64,000 nt of DNA, from contig NC_068558.1 of assembly GCF_022201045.2 (NCBI RefSeq), positions 1,488,001 to 1,552,000 of the forward strand. Reading direction: 5' to 3'. Shown here piece after piece: positions 27,371 through 38,429 of this stretch (its first letter is position 1; each line of letters starts with the position of its first letter). Under the pieces are notes generated by a model. It saw only the letters and a list, made by a program, of their open reading frames with translations. It ran no database searches and was not told the origin of the DNA. A program made the translations under genes and the position numbers. This DNA comes from Citrus sinensis. Its lineage: Eukaryota > Streptophyta > Magnoliopsida > Sapindales > Rutaceae.

Positions 27371-28715
27371 TAAATATATTATTAGGATCTATATCAATTT
27401 TGATAGTTGTAACTAATCAAAGTTGGTAATATTTTCTCAAAATTCTAAACCGAACCCGAAATTACTCCTATCGTGATGTGGACGCAAAAAGGGAGAAAAA
27501 AAAAAAAAGAAAACAAGTTGTCTTACAATTATATCTATAATTTTTATTTTATAAACGAAAGTCTAAAGTAATACCAATACAGTTATCATTCTATTACGTG
27601 ATGCTTATATATATAGGTTATTTGCAAATAAATATTAGATCGAACTCGTAAGAAGTTAATTAATTAATTCATTAATTATGTAAGAATGTCCAGGTATTAG
27701 ATAATACGCTTATCTTTTCTCCTTGCTTTTGCCGTGACTATCGCAGTAAAAGTAAAGACGACTTTGAGGGCTTTTAAAAGACGATCAATTTGTGATGAAT
27801 GGGTCCATGTGAGGACTAATGATAGTTTTAATTGAATTAAAACTAGAGAAGGGTCCATGCGAAGATTTAAGGTGGGGGCAACTGAATTGCAAAAAGTCAC
27901 CATGAAGATTGTAAGATATATTAATTTAATCAGTAAACCAAGTGAGAAACATAAGGGTTACATCTAATCATAGAGATTATGGTAGAGATATTACATCCAT
28001 GACTTAATAACTTAACCAACCGTGCTTTTAAAAGGAAAGTTCCCTATATTTTTTTTTAATTGATAACTAGCCCTCGATTTTCTAAATGGTAGGCCCAATC
28101 GCCACTCTATTGCTCCTGCTTAAAGCTAAGTATAATCATTTCCCCTTTTCAATTCCTCCTAAAGGTCTTTTTTATAAATGATTTGTATATTACTTTCAAA
28201 GTTTAGCTAGCTTGCGATCCATCCAAGCAAAAGTCACTTCTCATATTTTCACATCAAATATGGTGGATGATTTAAATCAATCAACAGATCCCTTTGCTTT
28301 CACTCTCTAAAGCTACAAATTACTCTCTTGGTTACGTATATTAAAATGATTTAAACACCGTTATTGAACTTTCTCAAAACAATACCCTCCCACCTTCTAT
28401 GTATCTTGCAACCGTTAGTTGATACATCATATATTCACATATATAAATAAAGATTCTAGTTTCTTCATTACGCATCTGTATCTTCTACTTTGAGATTAAT
28501 AAGTTTAGGATCCTGTACGTATTGCCCCTATATAGATTAGGATGTTCGTATTTGCATTGAGTTAGTGAGAATACATATTTTACGCTATTTATCTGGTAAA
28601 TAATTAAAAGTGGGTTGTAAATATTGTTTTTATTATTGCTTATCTTCAAGCAATGCTTGGTAGAAATTAAGATCCTCATGATATTCGGATGTGCGTGCTC
28701 AGTAAATCACCAAAT

Positions 28716-29215
28716 TATTCTATAATTGTATGAGTTTAGACTTCAATGTGGTGATGATTTCAAGTAAAAAGCTTAATGCTAAGGAGATGAAGTGGCAAGT
28801 ATAACATTTTATGTCGTCTAATTTTATTATAATCAATATGATGGAACTTAGAAGATTTATATTTTTAAAGTAACAAAGTGAAAGATCTTAAAGCTAGAGC
28901 TTTGTAACATTGGAGCTGCTTTTTTTTTTCCAAACAAAAGTAATAATAATAGAGAAGAAAAACTAAGGTTGATCCGTGAATAAGTGGAGATTGTATACTA
29001 GTAACCCATGCATATTCTATATATAGTTGTATGTGTTTAGACTCGGCATGCTGATGGTTTCAAATGGCCGGATTAATATGAAATGCAGTGACAAGCTTTA
29101 ATATTTTATATCATCTAATTTTGATATAATCAGCTTAAGTGTTGAATCATAGAAGATTTGTATTTTTAAAGGAATAAAATTATCAATCTTACTAATAGAG
29201 CCGTGTACCATTACA
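28716..29215 (+). repeat. Diverged direct duplication (two ~200-bp copies)
   Basis: Copy 1 (about 28716-28915) and copy 2 (about 29013-29215) share, in order, GTTTAGACT, TGATGATTTCAA/TGATGGTTTCAA, ATTTTATgTCgTCTAATTTT, AGAAGATTT, ATTTTTAAA and a T-run. They are same-strand copies offset by about 297 bp. No TG...CA ends or coding potential is seen. The pair lies 2.2-2.7 kb upstream of the MYB gene. Confidence 0.7.
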
Positions 29216-31387
29216 GTGTGCAATTTTTTTTAATGATAATTAGAGAAGACAAATTCCGTTGATGTTGAATTTTAAGTAGAGTATGTAAGTCATGCATAAT
29301 TTTTTAAACTTAAATAAAATCCCAATTGAGCCTGAAATTTACTCTATATAGTTACGTTCCTATCAGGGACTTGTTGTATCTTAACAACCAATTGGATGGA
29401 GTGACGTTACCCATGCTACGTATAGAAATTCTTCCTACACAATTAATAAACATTATTTCTTGTTAATTAAGCAAAGACAAATTTCAGTCAAACTAATAAG
29501 AGTATTGTTACTCAATGTATTACCATTAAATCATAAGCAACAAAACTACTTGCGCTTGTCCTTCTCAATGTCCACTATGTACTAATGCAGCCTGCACCTG
29601 AATTAATATGAGTTACGTGATGCAACCGTCACCAATGGCACCAAAATTTATGAAAATAAAAACTATGAGACCTGGGTCTTTGTCTTCAACAGTAGCTGAA
29701 GTGAATATGAAAATTATGTTATTATTATTATAAGTAAGTATGAAGAAAAATCCAAATTAAGTGATTTCATTTTCATGAGGTCTCCATATGTCCTCTAAAC
29801 TGAATAAGCATTTTGTAGTTAAGAGTCATTAATTCTTTCTGCGTAAATCTTGGCGTTGCATGTCTACAATGTTCTTATGTACTGTTATTGAGTCTCAATG
29901 TTCTTATGAACTGTTATTGAGTCTTCAAGAAAAGTATGCGGCTAGCAAAATAAAATAAAGATAAAATATCAACGTGCGTTATGAATCATGCCCGTAGATA
30001 TCCTCTCCGACATTGCAGCCATCGCTAATATTACCACCTGGCTAAGTGCATCATGATTCATTCCTTTGCACCTAACTTTTAATAATTTAATACCATGAGT
30101 AGTGTGATACTGTATGTTCTTAAAGAACTCAAGAATGTTAATTATGTTTTCGAGGAGTGATTATGCAAGGTAAAAACTGGAGTACATTATCTGGTGGTAG
30201 TGATGCATGAAAAGTGCAGCATCACTTAGATTTTTCTGTCTTGCAATTCTAGAGAAATAAAATGTTCAGTATTTTACTCTAGATAGCACTTTGACTAACG
30301 AGCCTATAAAATCATTATGTATAAAGTGAAAACTAAATATAGTACCTTTTTTCTCCAAAAAAAAAAAAAAAAAAAGGAAACAAATTACCTTGATGGTAGA
30401 TTAGTGATCATGGTTATTTTGGAGATCACATAACTAATTGCATGAAGATTGTTTTGTCTAACAATACAATATGATGATTGTAATCAAGAAATGAATGATA
30501 TTATCGAGAACTACTCTTATTTTACATCTTGAATATTTTTCTTTAGATGCAATTTTTAAGGGATATTGATAATTGAACACTCATCATTAATATTTCCTTT
30601 CAAAGGGAACAGACCATATACTTATAAATAATACATTATGTGTTGTTTTTATATTAAGCCACACACTTATTAAAATTTAAATCAGTACCTCAGCTCAGGT
30701 TAAGGAAAGCAGCTCCTTATTACTGGAGCCAGACCTTAATTTCAAAGTAATTTTAATGTCTATGATCCCTCTATATTCGCCAAGTATATCATAAGCGATT
30801 TTTCTTTTTTTTCTTCCAACAAGGAATTTGTTTTGGCACATAAAAAAAGAGAATCTCCACTTTTACATTCACTAATTGAATACAAGTCTCAATGGATTTT
30901 ATAGCTATACGCAATTAACAATCCGCCGTTGCCCTATATCTTTTTAGGAAAAATGAAAAGAACAGAGAATCCGATTGTTCTTCTGAATGGTACCCAGTAG
31001 GGCGCAGGTTAAAGTGTTTCCATGGAGGATGATGACGTGTCAGGATTAAAACAGTGTGTAAAATAGACAGAGAGGTCCGGAAACAACAGGCAACGTTGGG
31101 TACGTGAAAAATGGTTACGTAATACAAAGTCTACGTAGAAAATAGTTACACTATGACAGCCTATGAGATAATTAATTAGGAAAAAGCTGATCGATCGATG
31201 AAATGTCGTTTTAGGGTTAGATGAAAATCCGGGTCCCTTGATGGACCCCATCTGGTTTTAATGTCGGCACCTATATGACTTGTATTAATTTTTAAATGGA
31301 GGGAGAGAGAGAGAGAGACCTCACTTGTTGCAAATGAGCAAATCCTATTTGCAACTCCTGCACAGGACACACAGAAGAGAATTCTGT

Positions 31388-31396
31388 CATATATAG
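31388..31396 (+). promoter_or_regulatory. Candidate TATA box of the MYB103-like gene
   Basis: CATATATAG lies in the context CTGTCATATATAGAAGG, about 55 bp upstream of the ATG at 31447. Transcription would begin near 31420. The call rests on motif and spacing only. Confidence 0.5.
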
Positions 31397-31446
31397 AAGG
31401 AGAGGATTAATTGAACAAGAGAAAAGGCTTATTAATTAACTTAATT

Positions 31447-33082
31447 ATGGGTCACCACTCTTGTTGCAATCAACAGAAGGTGAAGAGAGGCCTTTGGTCA
31501 CCCGAGGAAGACGAAAAGCTCATCAGATATATCACCACTCATGGCTATGGTTGTTGGAGTGAAGTGCCTGAAAAAGCTGGTCAGCGTGCTCTATTTCTTC
31601 CTCTGTCTGCATAACCCTAATCTGCTTGTAGTTAATTGATTGATTGGTCTATAATCATTGACTTAATAATTTTGCAGGCCTTCAAAGATGCGGTAAGAGT
31701 TGTCGGTTAAGATGGATAAATTATTTGAGGCCGGATATCAGAAGAGGAAGATTTACTCCTGAGGAGGAGAAGCTGATTATTAGCCTTCATAGTGTTGTAG
31801 GAAACAGGTTTTAACTTTAAGAAAATTTTATGCTACCTACACAACTCTCCATTAAAAAGTAATTTATTTTCTCCAAACTACACAGTTGTCAGTTGGTCAA
31901 TTACAGTTACTGATGCACGGTACTTCAAAAATCTTAAGAGTTCAATTTCAGTTCAAATGAGAAATATAAAACCACATATTTTTGTGGGTTTTTTCTTCAA
32001 TGCAAATTATGATAGATAACTAGGGTTCAACTTTATGTTCTGTTACTAAAATTAGTAATGTCCCAAAGCAACCCTCTCAATGTTAAATTAAGTAGTTGCT
32101 AACTAAAGCAGCTATCAGGCATTATGGAGGAGGTTATAAAGGCAATATCGGAGGTTGTTAACACAGTTGGTCAGTTGAAATTACTTAAATCATATGTCTT
32201 TTGCATTCTCACTTTCATTTCTTAAGCATTTAAATTAGTCATTAATTTGTTCTTTGCTCTTAATCATCCTTTTTAATTACTTGCTCCAAAACGAAGCATT
32301 CTATTAGTTTAATGATCTCTTGCTTTCTCGATGTTGTTTAATCTCTAATTAATATGCTTGAGGGGAATTGTAGATGGGCGCATATTGCAAGTCACTTGCC
32401 GGGAAGAACGGACAACGAAATAAAGAACTATTGGAATTCATGGATCAAAAAGAAGATACGAAAGCCTTCGACGGTGCCTCCTCCTTCCACCACCACCAAC
32501 ACACCTAGCAGTGCTACTGAGCATTCCCAAGTAAATTATGCCTCAAACCAACTAGACTTACTGAATAATCAAGATTTAACAACTACCAGACCATCACTTC
32601 AAGAAACCCTATTCTCTTCCCAATGCCCTCTCTTCATGTTCGATCCTACTCCACTTGATGCGATTACTGATCACAGTGTAAGAGGGGATCATCTATTTCA
32701 TGAATCAGCTGCAAGCTTGAATAATGAAACATGGAATACTAATCATCAGCAACAAGTTCAAGCACAAGCGCTCCCTCCTTCAACTTCTTTTACTAGTGGC
32801 ATTGATAATCACCATCATCATTATCTGCCACCATTAATAGAGAACATGGAAACAATGGTGCCCATGGATCAGGTGCAATCTTGTAGCATGGATGAAGAAG
32901 GAGATCAGATAGCACTTGATTGCTTGCAGATGCAAAGGCAAGAGCTAAATGAATGGGTTGAGTCTCAGCATTCAAGCTTTCTATTCTGGGATAATGTTGA
33001 AGGACCACTTGGTGGGGATGACATTGCACCACCTTCATCAAATACAGAAGCTACACTTTCTTCTTTCCCTTCATCTCTATAA
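31447..33082 (+). CDS. MYB103: R2R3-MYB transcription factor, MYB103 type (secondary cell wall)
   Basis: Three exons, join(31447..31579,31678..31807,32374..33082), 323 residues. [20 protein letters not shown] opens the protein. R2 covers about 14-64 and R3 about 67-115, with the spaced tryptophans in place and the usual splice positions inside both repeats. [20 protein letters not shown] ends R3, followed by a basic KKKIRKPS. The tail is Ser/Thr/Gln-rich with an acidic end, a likely activation region. The N-terminal block is nearly identical to Arabidopsis MYB103 as I remember it. That protein works under SND1/NST regulators and controls secondary-wall and syringyl-lignin genes in fibres. The gene order with ROH1 and MDAR6 supports the assignment. 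Confidence 0.92.
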
Positions 33083-33604
33083 TAAATTATTAGCGATGGT
33101 GATCAAATTAAACTATCCCTCTGACTCTTATTGTTTGATTTCTAGGGAGAGCTTTAAAAATCTTCCAGACTTTTGAAAAAAGTTTGTTTTATTGTTTTCC
33201 GCTTTTTGTGACTTTGATTGGCGAGATTGTGAAATGTGAGGAAATTTGACATAAAGTATGTAAACAATGTTTAATTTTTTTCGGTGTTTCGAAACAGAAT
33301 AGGGAAAGAATAAAAGCAATGCAACAAGCAATGTTTGATTCTGATGAGAAACCATTTATCCCTTTTACTTTGTGTGTGAGTGTGTGTCATCGTGTTCAAT
33401 GATATCAATGGTTTGCTTTTGCACTTTTCTAGGCTTTTCATTGATTAATAACCATATTGGGAAATTGTGATAAATTTAAAAGGTTGCATGTGGGATCATG
33501 AGTGTTTTTGGTGGTTTCAAACTTTCAATAATAGAAATAATTTTTTTTTTTTTGCCAGTTGCGTATGGCATATAGATTAATATGCATGGGCTGTCTTTCA
33601 ATAA

Positions 33605-33622
33605 ACACACACACACACACAC
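33605..33622 (+). repeat. (AC)9 microsatellite
   Basis: Nine AC units, about 520 bp past the MYB stop codon. Confidence 0.9.
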
Positions 33623-34939
33623 GAGTGAACAGATGAACAAAATTTTAATTGATTATGACTGGGTTAAGTTACTCTTCAAGGCAATGAAAAATTATGTATA
33701 TACCCGCACTATACAGTTTGGTGTAATATGCATATATCAGTTCAAAGGAAACTCAGTATTTCTTTCGATTATGTAACTGAAATTTAAAACTGATGATGAC
33801 GGCCTACTTGTCAAATTTTAAAATAATGATATGTTTATGCAAATTATAATATATCGTCATGTACCAATCTTCGTGCAATGTACCTGTTATTATCGGTTTG
33901 TATATATGTACTTTTGTGCGTGTACAGTTTGATTAATTGATAAAAAAAAAAAAAGAATTTACATAGCAGTTGAAAGCAATTTCTACTTTCAGTTCTAATT
34001 AAGAAAATTTACTCTTATAAATTACAAGAAGACTTATCCTGTACTTTATGAATAGGAGGAGAAGGTGTTTATCGACTCATCCAAAGAATTTTTTACATGT
34101 AATTTTTTTTTTATAAAAAAAAAAAAAACCAAATTTAGGATTCGGGCGGTTATTAATGATCATGTGCATTAAAACTGCCACATGTAATAACAGTTTGATA
34201 TTAATAGATTTAAATTATATAACATGTGTTCAAGTTTAGGGCACCTTTTGCTTTTTTATAACTCTTACGCATAATTGTTAGAGCAACTATATATGAACTA
34301 TCAGTACGGTTTGCAGATATACATGACATTAACGGATCGAAAATTGGCTGGTTCAGATTAATTTTGTGCAAGCATATTCCTGGTGTATGGAGATGATTTT
34401 TTGAATCGATTTTCGGAATCGTTAATGACAAATAAACTTGCCATCTTTTGACTAGAAACTTCTCTAGAATCGTGAAACGTGTTACTTAAAATGAACAATA
34501 CTACATTTGGAAGCTCAAAATCCAAATCTACGAAGGTTTTTTTCCCCTCTTCCTCTAAAACTAAAAGATTGGATTACGAAAGAAACTAAAGCGCAATCTT
34601 TATTTATTTATTTTGACAGGTACCACAAGATTTGTTTTGACGGCAAGTGAATATCGTCGAATTCATCCAAAAGGTTGCTTGTTATACAGAATATATGCAC
34701 CACCATAACCATACTCTTTGGTCGGCCACTGGCTAAGCCATATAATAAAATCACTTTGTACGAGTTACACTGATTTGACAGAAGCCAATCGAACACCCTA
34801 TCTATGTAGGTATGTGTGGATGCTGTTATCCTGTCTGTAAGTTGTTATGTTGTGCTTATTGGAAATGAAATGATCATGAATTTTAATACGTTTAGAAACT
34901 GTACTTTTCGTAGTCGGTTGATGTATTAAAATCTGTGTG

Positions 34940-34972
34940 TAGATATAGATATAGATATAGAGATAGATAGAT
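34940..34972 (+). repeat. GATATA/GATA microsatellite
   Basis: Repeated AGATAT units pass into AGAT units (GATATAGATATAGATAT, then AGATAGATAGATGG). Imperfect but clear. Confidence 0.85.
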
Positions 34973-35040
34973 GGTCATTATTTTGTTAGAGTTAGTTCAC
35001 ATCATGTGGTGTAATAAAAGTATTATGCTATTACACAACA

Positions 35041-36064
35041 CAGGGTGCGCTTGGTACATTGTATTATATTATTTTGTATTACATTAACATTTTATTATAA
35101 TAATTTTGTACAATGTTTGGTACTACATTGCACTGTATTAATTTTTTGTGATTAATTTAAATTATATATTTTTTAAAAAATATTAGTACTTAGAAAAATA
35201 CAAAATATAGAAGTCTTAAATTTTAAAAATTTAACTTTTTTATTATACATGTTAAAAAATCTCACAATTCTTCGTAAAGATCGAAGTTTATAGCCTTAAA
35301 TTTTTGGAAGCGTATAATTTATTTTCAGTATTTTCTAATATATAATAACTATTGAAATAAAGATCAAAACAAATAATCTCTTAATAATATAACAACATAA
35401 ATAAATATTTAAAACCTATAAGATTAGTCCAAAAGTCATTTTAGGATGATAAAATAAAAGTTTATACATACCACAAAATAATAAAGTGATACAATTGTTG
35501 TAACATATTTACTAACAAAATGAATTGTGCTAAATAATCCAAGTGAAAGTTTTGTAGTATATATAATAATATTTTATATAATTATTTATATTATATTAAT
35601 TTAAAATTAATATTATTCAAATTTATTCAAATTTAAATATTTATTATTAATTATATTAACTTATTAAATATTAATCAATTTTATCTATTAATTATTATAA
35701 TATAATTAAATAATACATTATTTAGTGACATTTTTAATATAATAAAAATTAAAAAATATATAATATTATTGAATAATAAATTGTATATTAATTAATTCAT
35801 ATTAAAAATTATAATGTAAAAATAAAAATTAATATTATATTATATTAAAAAATTATATTTATTTATAATTATTATCAAGTTAAAAAAAAAAACTAGCTAA
35901 TGCGGCCACAACCGTATTAGCTAAACCCAATTTACACTCCGATTTAGCTAATACAGCAAGTGATTGCATTATAATGCACCGTAATGCAGCCACTCGCTGC
36001 CGCCAATGCAACCCCATGTTTAGCTAATGCAATGAGGGCTAATGAGGGGTGCCAAACCCGCCCG
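35041..36064. mobile_element. AT-rich terminal-inverted-repeat element (possibly hAT), about 1.0 kb
   Basis: The left end CAGGGTGCGCTTGGTAC and the reverse complement of the right end, CGGGCGGGTTTGGCACC, form an imperfect inverted repeat. Flanks ACACAACA and (G)TACAACA agree at most positions and could be a decayed 8-bp target duplication. The interior is rich in TATTATATT and, near the right end, repeated TTAGCTAA/TAGCTAATGC motifs. It has no coding frame. Borders are approximate. Confidence 0.5.
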
Positions 36065-36322
36065 TAGTACAACATGGGGTTGCATTGCAAGATGGTGAGA
36101 ATTCTCAATTATGATTCGATAATATTTGCAAACAAGTGAAACTGTGAAAATTTTCTTATGATGACATCGTCACTTTCCTCATTACGCCTAATGACAAACT
36201 TTCCACGGGGACTAATATCTTTATTGGGGAAAAGATACTAATAGCAATTATTCAGATTCCCCCGGTGATTCACTTCAATTCTGGTACGTGAAGCTAAGAT
36301 TATCATGAACCATTAGAGAGAA

Positions 36323-36549
36323 CAATCCAAAAAAGGTGCTTTGGTAGCAACGATAAATACATGAGGTCGGACTCCCATGTTTGGACCATCTTGGAATTGG
36401 TACAAAATTCCTATGTGATTATCATTTAAGATTAAATTATGGTCCCATGTCAAAACCACATGCTTTCTGTACCAATTCCAAGATGGTCCAAAAATAGGAG
36501 TCCGATCTCATGTATTTATCTTGCTACCAAAGGCACCTCTTTTGGATTG
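36323..36549. repeat. Long hairpin: 82-bp inverted repeat with 63-nt loop
   Basis: Left arm 36323-36404, right arm 36468-36549. The arms begin and end with CAATCCAAAA and its complement, and share GGTAGCAA.GATAAATACATGAG and GGACCATCTTGGAATTGGTA. Only several substitutions and small indels separate the arms. No open frame and no clear target duplication are seen. It could be a foldback transposon remnant or a transcribed hairpin that feeds small-RNA pathways; sequence alone cannot decide. Confidence 0.92.
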
Positions 36550-36837
36550 ACGACGCCGATGATGATAAATAAAAAGCAGAGGCTTAAATGATAAAATCTA
36601 TAAAGAAAAAGGTATGGATATTACCACCCCAATTCTAAAATATACTACAATAATTTTTCATTATACAATTAATTAATTAATTAATTCTTATAACTTTTTG
36701 TTCTTACTTATGTTGCTCAAATATGCTTGGCTATTAAGATTGTTTTAACATAAGTTTTATTTGACTATTTTATCATTATAACATGAAATATGTGTTATTG
36801 TATCTAATTATTTACCACCTTTTTATTTAGTATCCTA

Positions 36838-37432
36838 TGGGTCTATTTAGTACATTCTATTGCATTATAATGTATTACATTACTTAATGTAAGGTGTGTT
36901 GTATTAAGTTGTATTGCACTAACGTTGTATTATATTAGTGCTGTACAATATTTGATGTTATATTGTTGTTTGATGTTATATTGTATAGCATTATATATGA
37001 TAGTATGTTTATATTAAATTAATAGTTTATAACTGTAATTTGTATTTATTATTTTATTTTTAAATGTAAAAATAAAAATAAAATTACTCACCCACGGCCG
37101 TTGTGGGCAACCATAAACCACTATTGGCCTTCATAGTTCGGTATCTGTTGATGTCATTTTTCTGTGCCATTAAAACCGTCACTATTTGCGTTAACTTATG
37201 GTCAAAGTTTTAAGATTCACAATTTTATGTGCCAGATACAGCAATAATGTACAGTGGTGGGCCCCATTACTGTTGCTGTGCCTGGCATAAGTTACGTTAA
37301 ATGTAACTTAGCCGGCTCCTATTAGTTAATGCTACGAAATGCATTCCATTTCAAATGCCCAACATGGGTTTATTTCAATCAAGACAAGGACCCACCAAGA
37401 AGTGCTATGCAATGCTGCATACCAAATATGCA
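36838..37432. mobile_element. Terminal-inverted-repeat element, 595 bp, flanked by CTA
   Basis: The left end TGGGTCTATTTAGTACATTC pairs imperfectly with the reverse complement of the right end, TGCATATTTGGTATGCAGC. CTA occurs on both sides (36835-36837, 37433-37435). The left part (ATTGCATTATAATG, GTATTACATTA) resembles the left part of the element at 35041, so the two may be related. Non-coding. Confidence 0.5.
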
Positions 37433-37850
37433 CTACATGTTTAAAAATCCAATAATTTACATGAATATTATATCATAAAGATATTATGTTAGTATAATTA
37501 AAGATTAATAATCATATTAATAAAGTACTATTGACTCATCATTTAGAAACAATGAAAATTGTATGAAAATTTAAAAATATTGATGTTAAATGTAAAGTTT
37601 TGGTACTTTTACCTCATAAGGATAAAATAGTCTATTTCAACTTAGGCTAAAGCAATCTTAATACTCAAAATAATTAAAAAAATATAAGTCACAAAAACAT
37701 AAATTAGGATAGATGATATAATTAATTAATTAAATTCAAATTATTTTTTAATTTTAAACAATTTTGCGCACTTTTTATATTTATTCTCCATAAGTAGGTT
37801 GAATTTACAAAAAGTACAAGGTGAAAATGTCACCATCATAGATTAAAAAA

Positions 37851-38048
37851 GAGTGATGATAGAATTATAACTCATGTACCGAAGTATTTTGTATAAATTG
37901 ATGTGACATTAATTTATTGGTTATATGAAAATAAAAAAGATAAAATAAATCATATGAGTTACGAGATATTTAATATAATCAATTTAATTATATTACATCA
38001 GTTTGTACACAATTAATTTTTACAAGAGTTTGTAACTCTGTCTTACTC
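37851..38048. mobile_element. MITE-like element, copy B of a ~198-bp family
   Basis: The left end GAGTGATGATAGAATTATAACTC pairs with the reverse complement of the right end, GAGTAAGACAGAGTTACAAACTC. A second paired block (TTGTATAAATTGATGT; TGTACAAACTGATGTA) lies just inside. A-rich flanks ATTAAAAAA and ATAAAAAAA may be a target duplication. It shares its left end with the copy at 11391. It ends about 110 bp before the S10 promoter motifs. Confidence 0.6.
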
Positions 38049-38164
38049 ATAAAAAAAGATAAATTAAATTCTTCTTTTTTAAGAAGAATGTGAAATGTAT
38101 TATATTTATATTTCTTATAAGGTCTTATATTTAATTAAGAAAGCAAAACAGTTGAGAGACAGAT

Positions 38165-38170
38165 TGGGCC
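38165..38170 (+). promoter_or_regulatory. Site II element (TGGGCC) upstream of S10
   Basis: TGGGCC inside TTGGGCCCAAG, about 265 bp before the S10 start codon. Site II motifs (TGGGCY) paired with telo-boxes are a known promoter signature of plant ribosomal protein and growth genes, bound by TCP factors. Confidence 0.5.
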
Positions 38171-38339
38171 CAAGTGTGAAATTGTCCAATTACACCACTT
38201 ACTATAATGTATTTAGAAATAAGGGAGATGCATTTAGATTTCCTCGGTTCCAAAATAGGCGCAATTCGGCCCCGAAACCCAAAATGAGCAGTAAGGAGAG
38301 AATCTATAAGAAGAAAAACAAAACATACGTCAAGAAAGC

Positions 38340-38347
38340 TAGGGTTT
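38340..38347 (+). promoter_or_regulatory. Telo-box (TAGGGTTT) upstream of S10
   Basis: TAGGGTTT, the reverse complement of AAACCCTA, lies about 83 bp before the start codon. Telo-boxes near transcription starts are typical of plant ribosomal protein genes and act with site II motifs in dividing cells. Confidence 0.65.
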
Positions 38348-38429
38348 TGGTGCTACAGAAGCGATAAGAGTGTGAGATTTGTTCTTCTTTGCCGCCTCTT
38401 TTCTCAATCATCACCTCTTCATCGCAATC

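Larger units (their letters stand above)
22508..31446. other. Long AT-rich spacer between ROH1-like and MYB genes
   Basis: About 22508-22700 is the leader and promoter side of the ROH1-like gene. After that I find no convincing gene. Recognisable items are an 18-G run (24792-24809), a possible Harbinger-like element (26061-26536), another with TAA duplications (26743-27370), and a diverged direct duplication (28716-28915 and 29013-29215). An 89-codon open frame at 23874-24143 and a 67-codon frame at 25826-26029 (minus) resemble nothing known. Bases 31000-31446 are the MYB promoter and leader. Confidence 0.7.
33083..38429. other. AT-rich spacer between MYB and S10 genes, transposon-rich
   Basis: Bases 33083-33400 likely hold the MYB 3' untranslated region. 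Further on are simple repeats (CA at 33605-33622; GATA-like at 34940-34972), two AT-rich terminal-repeat elements (35041-36064 and 36838-37432) flanking a long hairpin (36323-36549), and a copy of the 198-bp family (37851-38048). About 38100-38429 is the S10 promoter and leader. No other coding frame is convincing. Confidence 0.7.

Noticed and set aside
31009-31370. Several minus-strand frames of 64-80 codons upstream of MYB103
   Set aside because: They overlap one another in different frames across the MYB promoter and show no domain.
38095-38367. 90-codon frame just upstream of S10
   Set aside because: It overlaps the S10 promoter and leader with telo-box and site II; no known protein.
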